Shown: positions 7,841 through 13,425 of the stretch, one piece after another
Numbering within the stretch: the first letter of the stretch is position 1
Layout: the number at the start of each line of letters is the position of its first letter
DNA from: Methanobacteriota archaeon
GTDB taxonomy: Archaea; Thermoplasmatota; Thermoplasmata; RBG-16-68-12
Assembly (NCBI GenBank): GCA_005878635.1
Contig: VBLS01000171.1
Coordinates: 1-13,425, forward strand
Length of the DNA: 13,425 nt
Reading direction: 5' to 3'
The notes under the pieces: generated by a model
What the model saw: only the letters and a program-made list of their open reading frames with translations
Databases searched by the model: none
Told to the model about the DNA's origin: nothing
Made by a program: the position numbers and the translations under genes

Positions 7841-9790
7841 ATGGCAAGGAACCGCGCGGTAGCGCTGGTCGGAGCGGTGCTGATTGTGCTGGTGGCCCTC
7901 CCGTCGTTGACGTGGGGAAACGCCTCCGGGTTCCTCGGTGAGACGAGGGGAAACGAGAACCAATTGACCGAAGGCCTCGTATCCTTGGCCCCGTCACAAG
8001 GGTCATGGAACGGAACCGTCGTGGCGACGATCCCGGTTGGGAACGGTCCCATTGGCGTAGGCTATAGTGGCGGGAGCGGGTACGTCTATGTAACGAACTA
8101 TGAATCGAATTCAGTCAGCGTGATTGACCGGACGACCGTCGTGGCGACGATCCGGGTCGGGAATGGTCCCGCTGCCGCAGGGTATGACGGTGGGAACGGC
8201 TACGTGTACGTGGCGAATGAACTCTCGAACAACGTCAGCGTGATCAACCGTACGACCGTCGTGGGGACCGTCGCCGTCGGGAACCAGCCCGAGGGCGTAG
8301 GGTACGACAACAGAAGCGGCTACATCTACGTGGCGAACTTTGGCTCAAACAACGTCAGCGTGATCAACGGGACGACCGTCGTGGCGACGATCCCGGTCGG
8401 AATCTATCCCATTGGAGTGGCGTATGACAGCGGGAACGGATACGTGTACGTGGCGAACCAGGGCTCGAACAACGTCAGCGTAATCAACCAGACGACCGTC
8501 GTGGCCACGGTTCCAGTCGGGAACAATCCCCCTGGCGTGGCGTACGACAGCGAGAACGGGTTCGTCTACGTCTCGAACGAGGGCCCGAACACCGTCAGCG
8601 TTATCAACGGAACAACGGTCGTGGCGACGGTTCCGGTAGGGAACAGTCCCTTTGGCGTGGGGTATGACAGCAGTGGCGATGGGAACGTCTATGTCGCGAA
8701 TCTCGGCTCGGCCACGGTCAGCGTTATCAGTAGGACGACGGTCGTGGCGACGGTTTTCGTCGGGACGGCTCCCTATGGCGTTGGGTATGACAGCGCGAAC
8801 AGGTACGTCTATGTGGCCAACTTTGGATCGAGCACCGTAAGCGTGATTTCGCCGCCACCACCCAGCCCACCCGTCGTCACGGCGAGCGCCGCAGGGGACC
8901 AGGGAACGAATGGCTGGTTCACGAGTCCAGCGACCCTCACGCTGACCGCGACGGATACCGGAAGCGGTGTGAGGGTCATCACATACAGCGTGGCTGGGGG
9001 CCCGTGGCAGAACTACGCCGCACCGCTCACCTTTTCCGACGGGACATATGTCGTCAACTACACGGCGACGGACTGGGCGGGGAATACTGCCGACGTAAAT
9101 ACCCTGGTCCTCCGGGTAGACTCCGTGCCACCGCGTATCGACGCCTTTGAGAGCGGGACGGTCGGGGCGAACGGATGGTTTACGAGTCTCACGATCGTTT
9201 CTCTGAACGCCTCCGACAACGGCAGCGGCGTTCAGCGCCTTAGCTACCGGCTGGATGACGAGGCCACGGAGGACTACTCGGGCCCAATCACGCTTTCCGA
9301 AGGCGTCCGCTTTATCAACGCCACTGCGACCGACGTCGCGGGCAATATCGCTGTGGACCCGATTGAAGTCCGTGTCGATGTGACTCCGCCCGTCCTACAA
9401 CCGAAGGCCCTCCCCCCGACGGTGACCACGGGTAGCGTGACCATGTCCTGGTCCGGGCACGACAACACCTCGGGGATTTCCCGATATGAGGTGTCCGTGG
9501 ACGGTGGGGCGCGGCAGGGCGTCGGCATGAACACTTCATTCATTGTCAGCCTCCCCGACGGGTCGCATACGATCACGGTTTGGGCAGTTGATGCCGCGGG
9601 CAATAACGTGTCCCGGTTCGTGACCTTCCGCGTCGACACGAACACCTTCAGTCCGAGCGGCCCCTATGCGAAAGGGCTTACGTACGGCATCATCGTAACC
9701 GCTGCGGCGGTGGCCGGACTCTTCCTCTGGAGGCGTCGAAGGCGGGCCAGCCCCCCGCCTGCATCGCCGCCTCAAGGGGGCGGGGCCTGA
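7841..9790 (+). CDS. Surface protein D: seven-repeat YVTN beta-propeller with Ig-like domains and C-terminal anchor
   Basis: The product has 649 residues. MARNR and hydrophobic residues 7-22 form a signal peptide. Residues 57-337 are seven consecutive 40-41-residue repeats of the type TTVVATVPVGNxPxGVxYD followed by GYVYVANxGSNxVSVIN, the YVTN signature; seven units close a seven-bladed propeller. After a Pro-rich linker (338-345) come three Ig-like modules: about 346-432 (NGWFTS, GGPWQNYAAPLTF, RVDSVPP), 433-518 (NGWFTS, RVDVTPP) and 519-601 (YEVSVDGG, LPDGSHTITVWAVDAAGN). One membrane helix at 612-630 is followed by RRRRR and a Pro/Gly-rich cytoplasmic tail. The modules after the propeller are paralogous to those of gene B. 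YVTN propellers occur in archaeal surface-layer proteins and usually bind proteins or glycans; the ligand here is unknown. The gene is divergent from the surface operon and has its own TATA box. Confidence 0.9.
   Translation: MARNRAVALVGAVLIVLVALPSLTWGNASGFLGETRGNENQLTEGLVSLAPSQGSWNGTVVATIPVGNGPIGVGYSGGSGYVYVTNYESNSVSVIDRTTVVATIRVGNGPAAAGYDGGNGYVYVANELSNNVSVINRTTVVGTVAVGNQPEGVGYDNRSGYIYVANFGSNNVSVINGTTVVATIPVGIYPIGVAYDSGNGYVYVANQGSNNVSVINQTTVVATVPVGNNPPGVAYDSENGFVYVSNEGPNTVSVINGTTVVATVPVGNSPFGVGYDSSGDGNVYVANLGSATVSVISRTTVVATVFVGTAPYGVGYDSANRYVYVANFGSSTVSVISPPPPSPPVVTASAAGDQGTNGWFTSPATLTLTATDTGSGVRVITYSVAGGPWQNYAAPLTFSDGTYVVNYTATDWAGNTADVNTLVLRVDSVPPRIDAFESGTVGANGWFTSLTIVSLNASDNGSGVQRLSYRLDDEATEDYSGPITLSEGVRFINATATDVAGNIAVDPIEVRVDVTPPVLQPKALPPTVTTGSVTMSWSGHDNTSGISRYEVSVDGGARQGVGMNTSFIVSLPDGSHTITVWAVDAAGNNVSRFVTFRVDTNTFSPSGPYAKGLTYGIIVTAAAVAGLFLWRRRRRASPPPASPPQGGGA
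8009..8851 (+). repeat. Seven tandem 120-base repeats encoding YVTN propeller blades
   Basis: The DNA repeats with a 120-base period (one unit is 123). Words such as ACGACCGTCGTGG and AACGTCAGCGTGATCAAC recur almost unchanged, so conservation is at base level as well as protein level. This suggests recent tandem expansion or gene conversion of blades. Confidence 0.85.
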
Positions 9791-10098
9791 TCGTGTTCGC
9801 GGGTATCTAATCTGGGCGAGCGTGGACGCGCCCCCGACTCGCGCTGCATTCGTGCAGAGCACGTGGCCAGTCCCGACTCGGAATACTGAAAAGAGAGCCA
9901 ATGAATCCCCACCTCGGCCAAAACCGAGTGCTCCCTGTCGACAACACCTCTTTCCGTTGCGGTCATTAACGAAAAGTTCCGAATCGAAGGCACAGTCTTC
10001 GCGCAGTCGCAGCGACACGATGACCGACGGCGACCCGCCTGCCATCAGATCGCTTATGTAAGTCGACGACAAAGACGATTCCCGATGCAGCGATTCGA
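9791..10098. other. Intergenic region, nothing clear
   Basis: These 308 bases lie between gene D and the next rightward gene. I see no gene, strong hairpin or T-run terminator. The only candidate signal is a TATA-like CTTATGTAAG at 10052-10061. Confidence 0.4.
10052..10061 (+). promoter_or_regulatory. Possible TATA box upstream of the membrane protein at 10099
   Basis: CTTATGTAAG is centred about 42 bases before the ATG at 10099. It would give a start of transcription near 10082 and a leader of about 17 bases. The match to archaeal TATA boxes is partial. Confidence 0.3.
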
Positions 10099-10620
10099 AT
10101 GAAACGGCAGGAATATGGGTCGGTCGGTCATACCGATGGCAAGATGGCGGCCTCGGATGCGCGGGCGCGAACGTTCGTCCGAATTCTCGTTGCCGTCGGC
10201 GTATCTGGTCTTTCTGGTGAGGCCGCGCTCGTGGCCTTCGTTCTCCGTTCCGGGGCCTGGGGGGCAATGACCTTGGACCGCTTGTTGGGGGAAATTGCTC
10301 TGGCCGCAGTCGTGTACGGACTTCTGTTCGGTGTCGTGATCCTCGCTCGGCTCGCACCTGGGTTCGCGTTTCCGCCCCCGCCCCTCCACCAAAGGCCGCA
10401 GAGGCTCGGGATGAGCCCGAGGTTCTTCCGAATTTTCCTTGCGCTGCTTACGGTTCCTGCCATCATGCAGGTGACATTCCTCGTATTCGGTTCGTCCACT
10501 CCGTTGGAGACGGCGCGAGGACTCCTCCATTGGTACCCAATTTCTGGCATGTTGGCCGCGAGCGTGATCGATGCCCACGCGGTCCTCCAGTGCAGGACGG
10601 CCTCACGTCAAGGCTCGTGA
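10099..10620 (+). CDS. Hypothetical multi-pass membrane protein
   Basis: The product has 173 residues and no family I recognise. Hydrophobic segments at about 26-49, 62-85 and 108-131, and a weaker one at 142-162, indicate three or four membrane helices. A Pro-rich cytoplasmic or external loop (PPPPLHQRPQR, 92-102) lies between the second and third. The opposite-strand frames through this region are Arg- and Pro-rich shadows. The ATG at 10099 is used; the ATG at 10144 (MAASDARART) is a plausible alternative that starts nearer the first helix. It stands alone, rightward, between the surface genes and the RHS module, and the single Cys near the C-terminus (165) is unremarkable. I cannot assign a function. 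Confidence 0.55.
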   Translation: MKRQEYGSVGHTDGKMAASDARARTFVRILVAVGVSGLSGEAALVAFVLRSGAWGAMTLDRLLGEIALAAVVYGLLFGVVILARLAPGFAFPPPPLHQRPQRLGMSPRFFRIFLALLTVPAIMQVTFLVFGSSTPLETARGLLHWYPISGMLAASVIDAHAVLQCRTASRQGS

Positions 10621-11062
10621 CGCTAGTTCTGGCTGTTACGTAGTTGTCCCGCGTGTCGAGGACAACTGGTAGGCCAGCCGTACTCGCCGACTGGCCGAAT
10701 CCCTTGAGAATTCGAACGGCCAAATTTCGTGCGCAGACCTCGGATTTGAGTCGAACTAGAATGTCAAGGTCTGGGACTTCAGCAGCCAGGATCGGCCTAG
10801 CTGCCGGATTCATTGCCAAGACTGGGCCACTGCAAAAGCGGCGGTCAAGAATGCGTCCCGCCAGGAGGCGGATTTCCCACGGGTGTCTGTGTGAGCAGCG
10901 ACTCATCCTTTGTCTATGTCGATAGATAGTGGGCCTCAGTCGAGACGATAAGCAGGTCGAAATGCGGAGCATGGCCCCTGCCCATTCTTTCGAGGCATCG
11001 AGGAATTGGAAGAAACGAGTCACATATTCCTGGGGAAGGGTTCGCGTCGACAGGAGCAAGAA
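10621..11062. other. Gene-poor stretch
   Basis: No convincing gene. A minus-strand frame reads MNPAARPILAAEVPDLDILV and on through VRILKGFGQSAS (about 10640-10816), which looks mildly protein-like. It then continues antisense into the membrane protein gene and matches no family I know; it could be a decayed remnant. Confidence 0.35.
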
Positions 11063-11221
11063 ATGTGTCGAGGGAAAAGGAAGGAGGCCGAGGAGTCCAT
11101 CCACGAAAGGCTAGAGCTCGCGGGAATGCGGATCCACCGGGGTTGGGGATTTTTCGTCTTTCGAAACGGCTGGTTTCGACCAATCGGAGTACCAGGGTAC
11201 ACTCCGAATCGAGCAGCCTGA
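11063..11221 (+). CDS. Possible small protein, 52 residues
   Basis: A short frame from the ATG at 11063 is preceded by AGGAG at 11052-11056 with six bases between, which is the best-placed ribosome binding site in this part of the window. The product starts MCRGKRKEAEESIHERLELA, a charged helical segment, and continues with an aromatic-rich, strand-like part (GWGFFVFRNGW) ending in PNRAA. The frame is open upstream to a TTG at 11006. I recognise no family. It lies between two membrane-protein genes inside the candidate island. The opposite strand also has an open frame, but its product looks random. Confidence 0.4.
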   Translation: MCRGKRKEAEESIHERLELAGMRIHRGWGFFVFRNGWFRPIGVPGYTPNRAA

Positions 11222-11340
11222 CAAATCCTTTCCGAACTCCGCTGTGCGACACGGGCGATCACCATAGCCACTACGGAACCTGATCAACGCCAGCCTTGAA
11301 AGACCTACGAGGCTCCAGTAGAGGATGTCGAGAATCGGGG

Positions 11341-11739
11341 CTACCCTTTCGACCTGGGCTTCTGTCCAAGGTGCGCGGCCTCAAGCAAGAACCACATTGC
11401 GATGAGAACGAACGCGAGCGCGTTGAGTCTCGGACTTATCGTCGCGAGCGTGCGTGACAACGGGAACCACGCGACGAGGGTGATGATCGAGAGATAGAAC
11501 AGGTACGTGTGGGGCAACTTCGGGAACAGGGCATGACCCCTCCGAACCCAAATTAAGGCAAAGCCAAACAGAACCCATCCTCCATATGCGAAAACATACA
11601 CCCAACCGTAAGGGACGCCCCACGCAAAAAGGACAAGGAATGGGTACGGGAATAGAGCGATCGCGACAATACGGGCCGCATCCAGAATTCGATCTCTGGT
11701 TCGACGCGGAGCTTGAGCGGAGAGTTCTGAGTGAGACAT
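11341..11739 (-). CDS. Four-helix membrane protein, candidate immunity partner of the RHS tip
   Basis: This 132-residue protein starts at the ATG at 11739. Membrane helices are seen at about 21-40, 44-65, 76-95 and 103-122, rich in Trp, Tyr and Phe, with a basic N-terminus (PRRTRDR) and a basic end (GQKPRSKG). It begins 12 bases after the stop of the RHS fragment on the same strand, so the two are likely co-transcribed. Genes directly downstream of RHS C-terminal toxins are usually their immunity genes, and a membrane immunity protein would fit a toxin that acts on membranes. That role is inferred from position only; I do not recognise the family and no known immunity motif is visible. Confidence 0.65.
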   Translation of the reverse strand: MSHSELSAQAPRRTRDRILDAARIVAIALFPYPFLVLFAWGVPYGWVYVFAYGGWVLFGFALIWVRRGHALFPKLPHTYLFYLSIITLVAWFPLSRTLATISPRLNALAFVLIAMWFLLEAAHLGQKPRSKG

Positions 11740-11751
11740 GCCAATCCAGCG

Positions 11752-12588
11752 TTAGAATGGAAGAAATCGCGCCACTCCTCCCCCGGCTGACGGCGGGGAA
11801 CCGAGAAAGTAAGACTCCGTCTGACACCCATTAATCGCGACGGCCAGTTCAAGCAGGAGGCATCCAAGGCACAGAACACCTGGCACCCAATTCTTAGTAA
11901 CGATTGTGCCACCACAAAATATCCCACAAATATCGCAAACACTCGGCTCGCCTCGCAAAAAGCTCGTGCACACGTCGAGGGCATCCATTGCTTGTTCAGG
12001 ATGGAGGGTACCATAGGCGAGTGCTAGCATACAAGCGCAGTCTTCTCCCACTTTTCCGGCAACACATGTCCAGTCTACTCCCGGCATTCCAATGGTCGGG
12101 ATGTATTCCGTGGACATGGTACCCCTCCCGCCACCACCGCCTCCCATCGTTGTACGCATCCTGCCAGACGGATCACTACGGCTCGCAGGGTTGTTGCCTA
12201 CGTACGCGTAGCGGTTGTATCCACCGCACAATCCGATGGGATCGGATGTTGTGAATCGACCTGCGGATTGGTCGTAGTAGCGGCTACGGTAATACATTAT
12301 CGAACCATCGTTTTCCCGCGAAGCATAGCCATACGCGTTCCCAGGTCCGGTCTGTCCGCGGACTACGCCGAATGCGTCGTATCGATAGGTCGAGAGAGTC
12401 ACTCCTACCGAATCTGTCAGCCTGGTGACGCTTGCCAGGGCGTCCTCACTATATGAGGACCAAGTCGTAGTCTGATAACCCAACATCTCGTCGACGCCGA
12501 TGCCGTGGACATACGTGGTCGTCTTGGACCCGCATCGTCCAGACGATGCGATGGACGAGGTGCGTGGGGTGTTAAACCGGCTTGTCAA
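11752..12588 (-). CDS. Orphan RHS-core C-terminal fragment with Cys-rich cargo domain
   Basis: This 278-residue frame starts at a TTG at 12588; an in-frame TAG lies only six codons upstream. Residues 23-141 are the end of an RHS/YD-repeat core: TTTYVHGIGVDE, YRYDAFGVVRG at 68-78, YYRSRYYDQSAGRF at 99-112, DPIGL at 116-120, NRYAYVGNNP at 125-134 and DPSGR at 139-143. Complete RHS proteins have many hundreds of residues of YD repeats before this, all missing here, so it is 5'-truncated. After the core comes a 135-residue variable tail: Gly run at 149-154, ten Cys between 175 and 255 (CxC at 184-186, CDICGIFC at 218-225, CLGC at 240-243) and hydrophobic stretches near 219-230 and 235-253. In polymorphic toxins this position holds the toxin. 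The DNA is visibly lower in GC than the surface operon. It may be an orphan tip module or simply a decaying fragment; no catalytic motif is recognised. Confidence 0.8.
   Translation of the reverse strand: MTSRFNTPRTSSIASSGRCGSKTTTYVHGIGVDEMLGYQTTTWSSYSEDALASVTRLTDSVGVTLSTYRYDAFGVVRGQTGPGNAYGYASRENDGSIMYYRSRYYDQSAGRFTTSDPIGLCGGYNRYAYVGNNPASRSDPSGRMRTTMGGGGGGRGTMSTEYIPTIGMPGVDWTCVAGKVGEDCACMLALAYGTLHPEQAMDALDVCTSFLRGEPSVCDICGIFCGGTIVTKNWVPGVLCLGCLLLELAVAINGCQTESYFLGSPPSAGGGVARFLPF
12531..12550. repeat. Perfect 8-base inverted repeat with 4-base loop
   Basis: CGCATCGT at 12531-12538 and its exact complement at 12543-12550 enclose CCAG. It lies at codons 13-20 of the RHS fragment, just ahead of the point where recognisable RHS homology begins. 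Confidence 0.5.
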
Positions 12589-12595
12589 GGTGGCA

Positions 12596-12608
12596 CCTAG
12601 AAACTAGG
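12596..12608. repeat. Small inverted repeat CCTAG-AAA-CTAGG
   Basis: A five-base stem with a three-base loop lies between tRNA-Asn and the RHS fragment. On the minus strand it contains the TAG that closes the RHS frame upstream of its TTG start. It could be part of a junction or of tRNA transcript termination. Confidence 0.3.
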
Positions 12609-12637
12609 GGTCCATTGAATCGAAATCTAAAGGTAGA

Positions 12638-12654
12638 GAGCGCCGTCGTGCGGA
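12638..12654 (+). repeat. Proximal att-like repeat over the tRNA-Asn 3' end
   Basis: This copy of the 17-base direct repeat covers 13 bases of the tRNA 3' end (acceptor strand and part of the T arm) and four bases beyond. Its partner at 1366-1382 lies 11.3 kb away, on the downstream side of the tRNA as integration would require. Confidence 0.45.
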
Positions 12655-12714
12655 TTCGAACCGCAGACCACCCGATTAACAGTCGGGGGCTCTACCGGAC
12701 TGAGCTACGACGGC
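12642..12714 (-). tRNA. tRNA-Asn (anticodon GTT)
   Basis: Read on the minus strand, these 73 bases fold as a full cloverleaf. The 7-bp acceptor is GCCGTCG with CGACGGC. The D arm is GCTC and GAGC with an AGTCCGGTA loop. The anticodon stem is CCCGA and TCGGG with loop CTGTTAA (anticodon GTT). The variable loop has five bases, and the T arm is TGCGG and CCGCA with loop TTCGAAT. No CCA is encoded and no intron is seen. A TATA-like box lies about 31 bases upstream. The 3' end carries one copy of the 17-base att-like repeat, yet the gene is intact. Confidence 0.95.
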
Positions 12715-12740
12715 CCGCGCGGCCATACCGGCGAGGGACT

Positions 12741-12750
12741 CAAATAGATT
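12741..12750 (-). promoter_or_regulatory. TATA box of tRNA-Asn
   Basis: On the minus strand this reads AATCTATTTG, an A/T-rich patch in GC-rich DNA, centred about 31 bases before the tRNA 5' end at 12714. That spacing suits an archaeal promoter starting a few bases upstream of the mature tRNA. Confidence 0.6.
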
Positions 12751-12855
12751 CTCATACCCAAATTCCAACGAGGAATTTCGCGAAGGGCTTTGAGGGCTAG
12801 CCCGTGCGCACATGGATTGTCCATGAGGCTGTGGCACCGGGTCGCCTCACAACCC

Positions 12856-12863
12856 TTAGATAG
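12856..12863 (+). promoter_or_regulatory. TATA-like box for the small membrane protein
   Basis: TTAGATAG is centred about 28 bases ahead of the ATG at 12888, the spacing of a leaderless archaeal transcript. This is the reason I prefer 12888 over the ATG at 12867, which lies between the box and the predicted start of transcription. Confidence 0.45.
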
Positions 12864-12887
12864 CTCATGGGATGGTGGGCCGGAATC

Positions 12888-13202
12888 ATGCTTGGCATGA
12901 AGCGAATCTTCGCGCTTCTGGGCCTCGCGATCGGCTTGATCGCAGCGGCTTTGATGTTGTCCGCTTCCGCCCGCGGCTCCGTGTACATCTTGGGCATCCT
13001 CGCGGGCCTCGGACTGCTTTACGGCAGCTACCTGATCTTTCGAGGGAAGACTAGTCTCCTCTTCGGTTGGGCCAAGACGCGGACCGGCGCGCTCATCAAC
13101 CTGGTCCTCGGCGTGGCGACCCTGCTGATCCCCGGCGGCGTCGGAGGGACCGCGTCGATCCTCGCCATCGTGAGCGGTGTCCTCGGATTCCTCGCCGCGT
13201 GA
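12888..13202 (+). CDS. Small four-helix membrane protein
   Basis: The 104-residue product is almost entirely hydrophobic: helices at about 6-26, 32-51, 66-82 and 87-103, with one positive loop (FRGKTSLLFGWAKTRTG). Gly- and Ala-rich helices suggest tight packing. I recognise no family. Possible starts are ATG codons at 12867, 12888 and 12897; 12888 fits a leaderless transcript from the TATA-like box at 12856-12863, and none has a clear Shine-Dalgarno. It is separated from the tRNA by divergent promoters and converges on the winged-helix gene with 20 bases between the stops. Confidence 0.7.
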   Translation: MLGMKRIFALLGLAIGLIAAALMLSASARGSVYILGILAGLGLLYGSYLIFRGKTSLLFGWAKTRTGALINLVLGVATLLIPGGVGGTASILAIVSGVLGFLAA

Positions 13203-13222
13203 CGAGGTCAGAAGGCGCCGGA

Positions 13223-13425
13223 TTAACCGAGCGCCTTGCGGAGTTCCTGGACCGTTGAGGACATCGAATCGAGGACGCTCTTCAGGTAGTCGAGGAATTC
13301 TTCCAGCTTGTCGGTCGTGACCGCGCCTTCGGGGGACGGCTTGATCAAACCCTCCTGCTCCAGGATTCGGAGGGAGTAGCGGACCTTGTGCTGCGGGAAG
13401 TTCAGGAGCTCGGAGAGGCGGATGA
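13223..13425 (-). CDS. Winged-helix transcriptional regulator (5' end outside window)
   Basis: Bases 13223-13423 on the minus strand give the last 66 residues of a protein, closed by TAA. It starts IRLSELLNFPQHKVRYSLRI and continues with LEQEGLIKPSPEG, the recognition helix and wing of an ArsR/MarR-like winged helix. A long C-terminal helix follows (KLEEFLDYLKSVLDSM, then STVQELRKALG), probably a dimer coiled coil. Small one-domain regulators of this kind are common in archaea. The target and signal are unknown, and the N-terminus is not in the window. Confidence 0.75.
   Translation of the reverse strand, partial: IRLSELLNFPQHKVRYSLRILEQEGLIKPSPEGAVTTDKLEEFLDYLKSVLDSMSSTVQELRKALG

Noticed and set aside
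9536..10357. Minus-strand frame of 273 codons
   Set aside because: Antisense to the end of gene D and the start of the membrane protein, with random-looking Arg/Pro-rich sequence.
10463..11104. Minus-strand frame of 213 codons
   Set aside because: The middle looks mildly protein-like, but the ends are Ser/Arg/Pro-rich, it runs antisense to the membrane protein and no family is recognised.

Overview
The window looks like a piece of an archaeal chromosome. It carries large secreted or membrane-anchored proteins with signal peptides, PKD and Ig-like domains and a single C-terminal membrane anchor. It also has a tRNA gene without an encoded CCA, TATA-like boxes about 26-30 bases ahead of several starts, and a winged-helix regulator of archaeal type. 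The high GC content and this type of surface proteome suggest a Thermoplasmatota-like lineage. That assignment is an inference of modest confidence, because no universal marker gene is present.

Left flank (1-1365): the 3' end of a DUF1326 gene runs rightward and converges on a leftward SRPBCC-fold protein. About 800 bases with no convincing gene follow. Centre (1730-7413): a tightly packed leftward operon of three large cell-surface proteins, in the order of transcription A (5236-7413), B (3897-5246) and C (1730-3907). Both junctions overlap by 11 bases, and each hides the same Shine-Dalgarno sequence inside the C-terminal codons of the upstream gene. Facing it across a 427-base divergent region is a fourth surface protein, D (7841-9790), with a seven-bladed YVTN-type propeller, Ig-like domains and a membrane anchor. 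Its C-terminal half is paralogous to that of B. All four should sit outside the cell, anchored by one membrane helix, with likely roles in adhesion, cell wall structure or ligand binding. No enzymatic domain is visible.

Right part (9791-12641): a multi-pass membrane protein, a gene-poor stretch with one small plausible ORF, and then a leftward pair. The pair consists of an orphan RHS C-terminal fragment (last part of the RHS core plus a Cys-rich cargo domain) and, 12 bases downstream, a four-helix membrane protein. This has the architecture of an orphan polymorphic-toxin tip and immunity module. The RHS fragment begins about 50 bases from the 3' end of a leftward tRNA-Asn(GTT). Right flank (12642-13425): tRNA-Asn with a good TATA box, a small membrane protein, and the 3' end of a winged-helix regulator.

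The most interesting structural signal is a 17-base exact direct repeat. One copy covers the tRNA-Asn 3' end (12638-12654) and the other lies at 1366-1382. The orientation and position are those expected for attachment sites of an island integrated at the tRNA. The bracketed 11.3 kb contains exactly the accessory genes (surface proteins, RHS module, orphan membrane proteins), but no integrase is visible.
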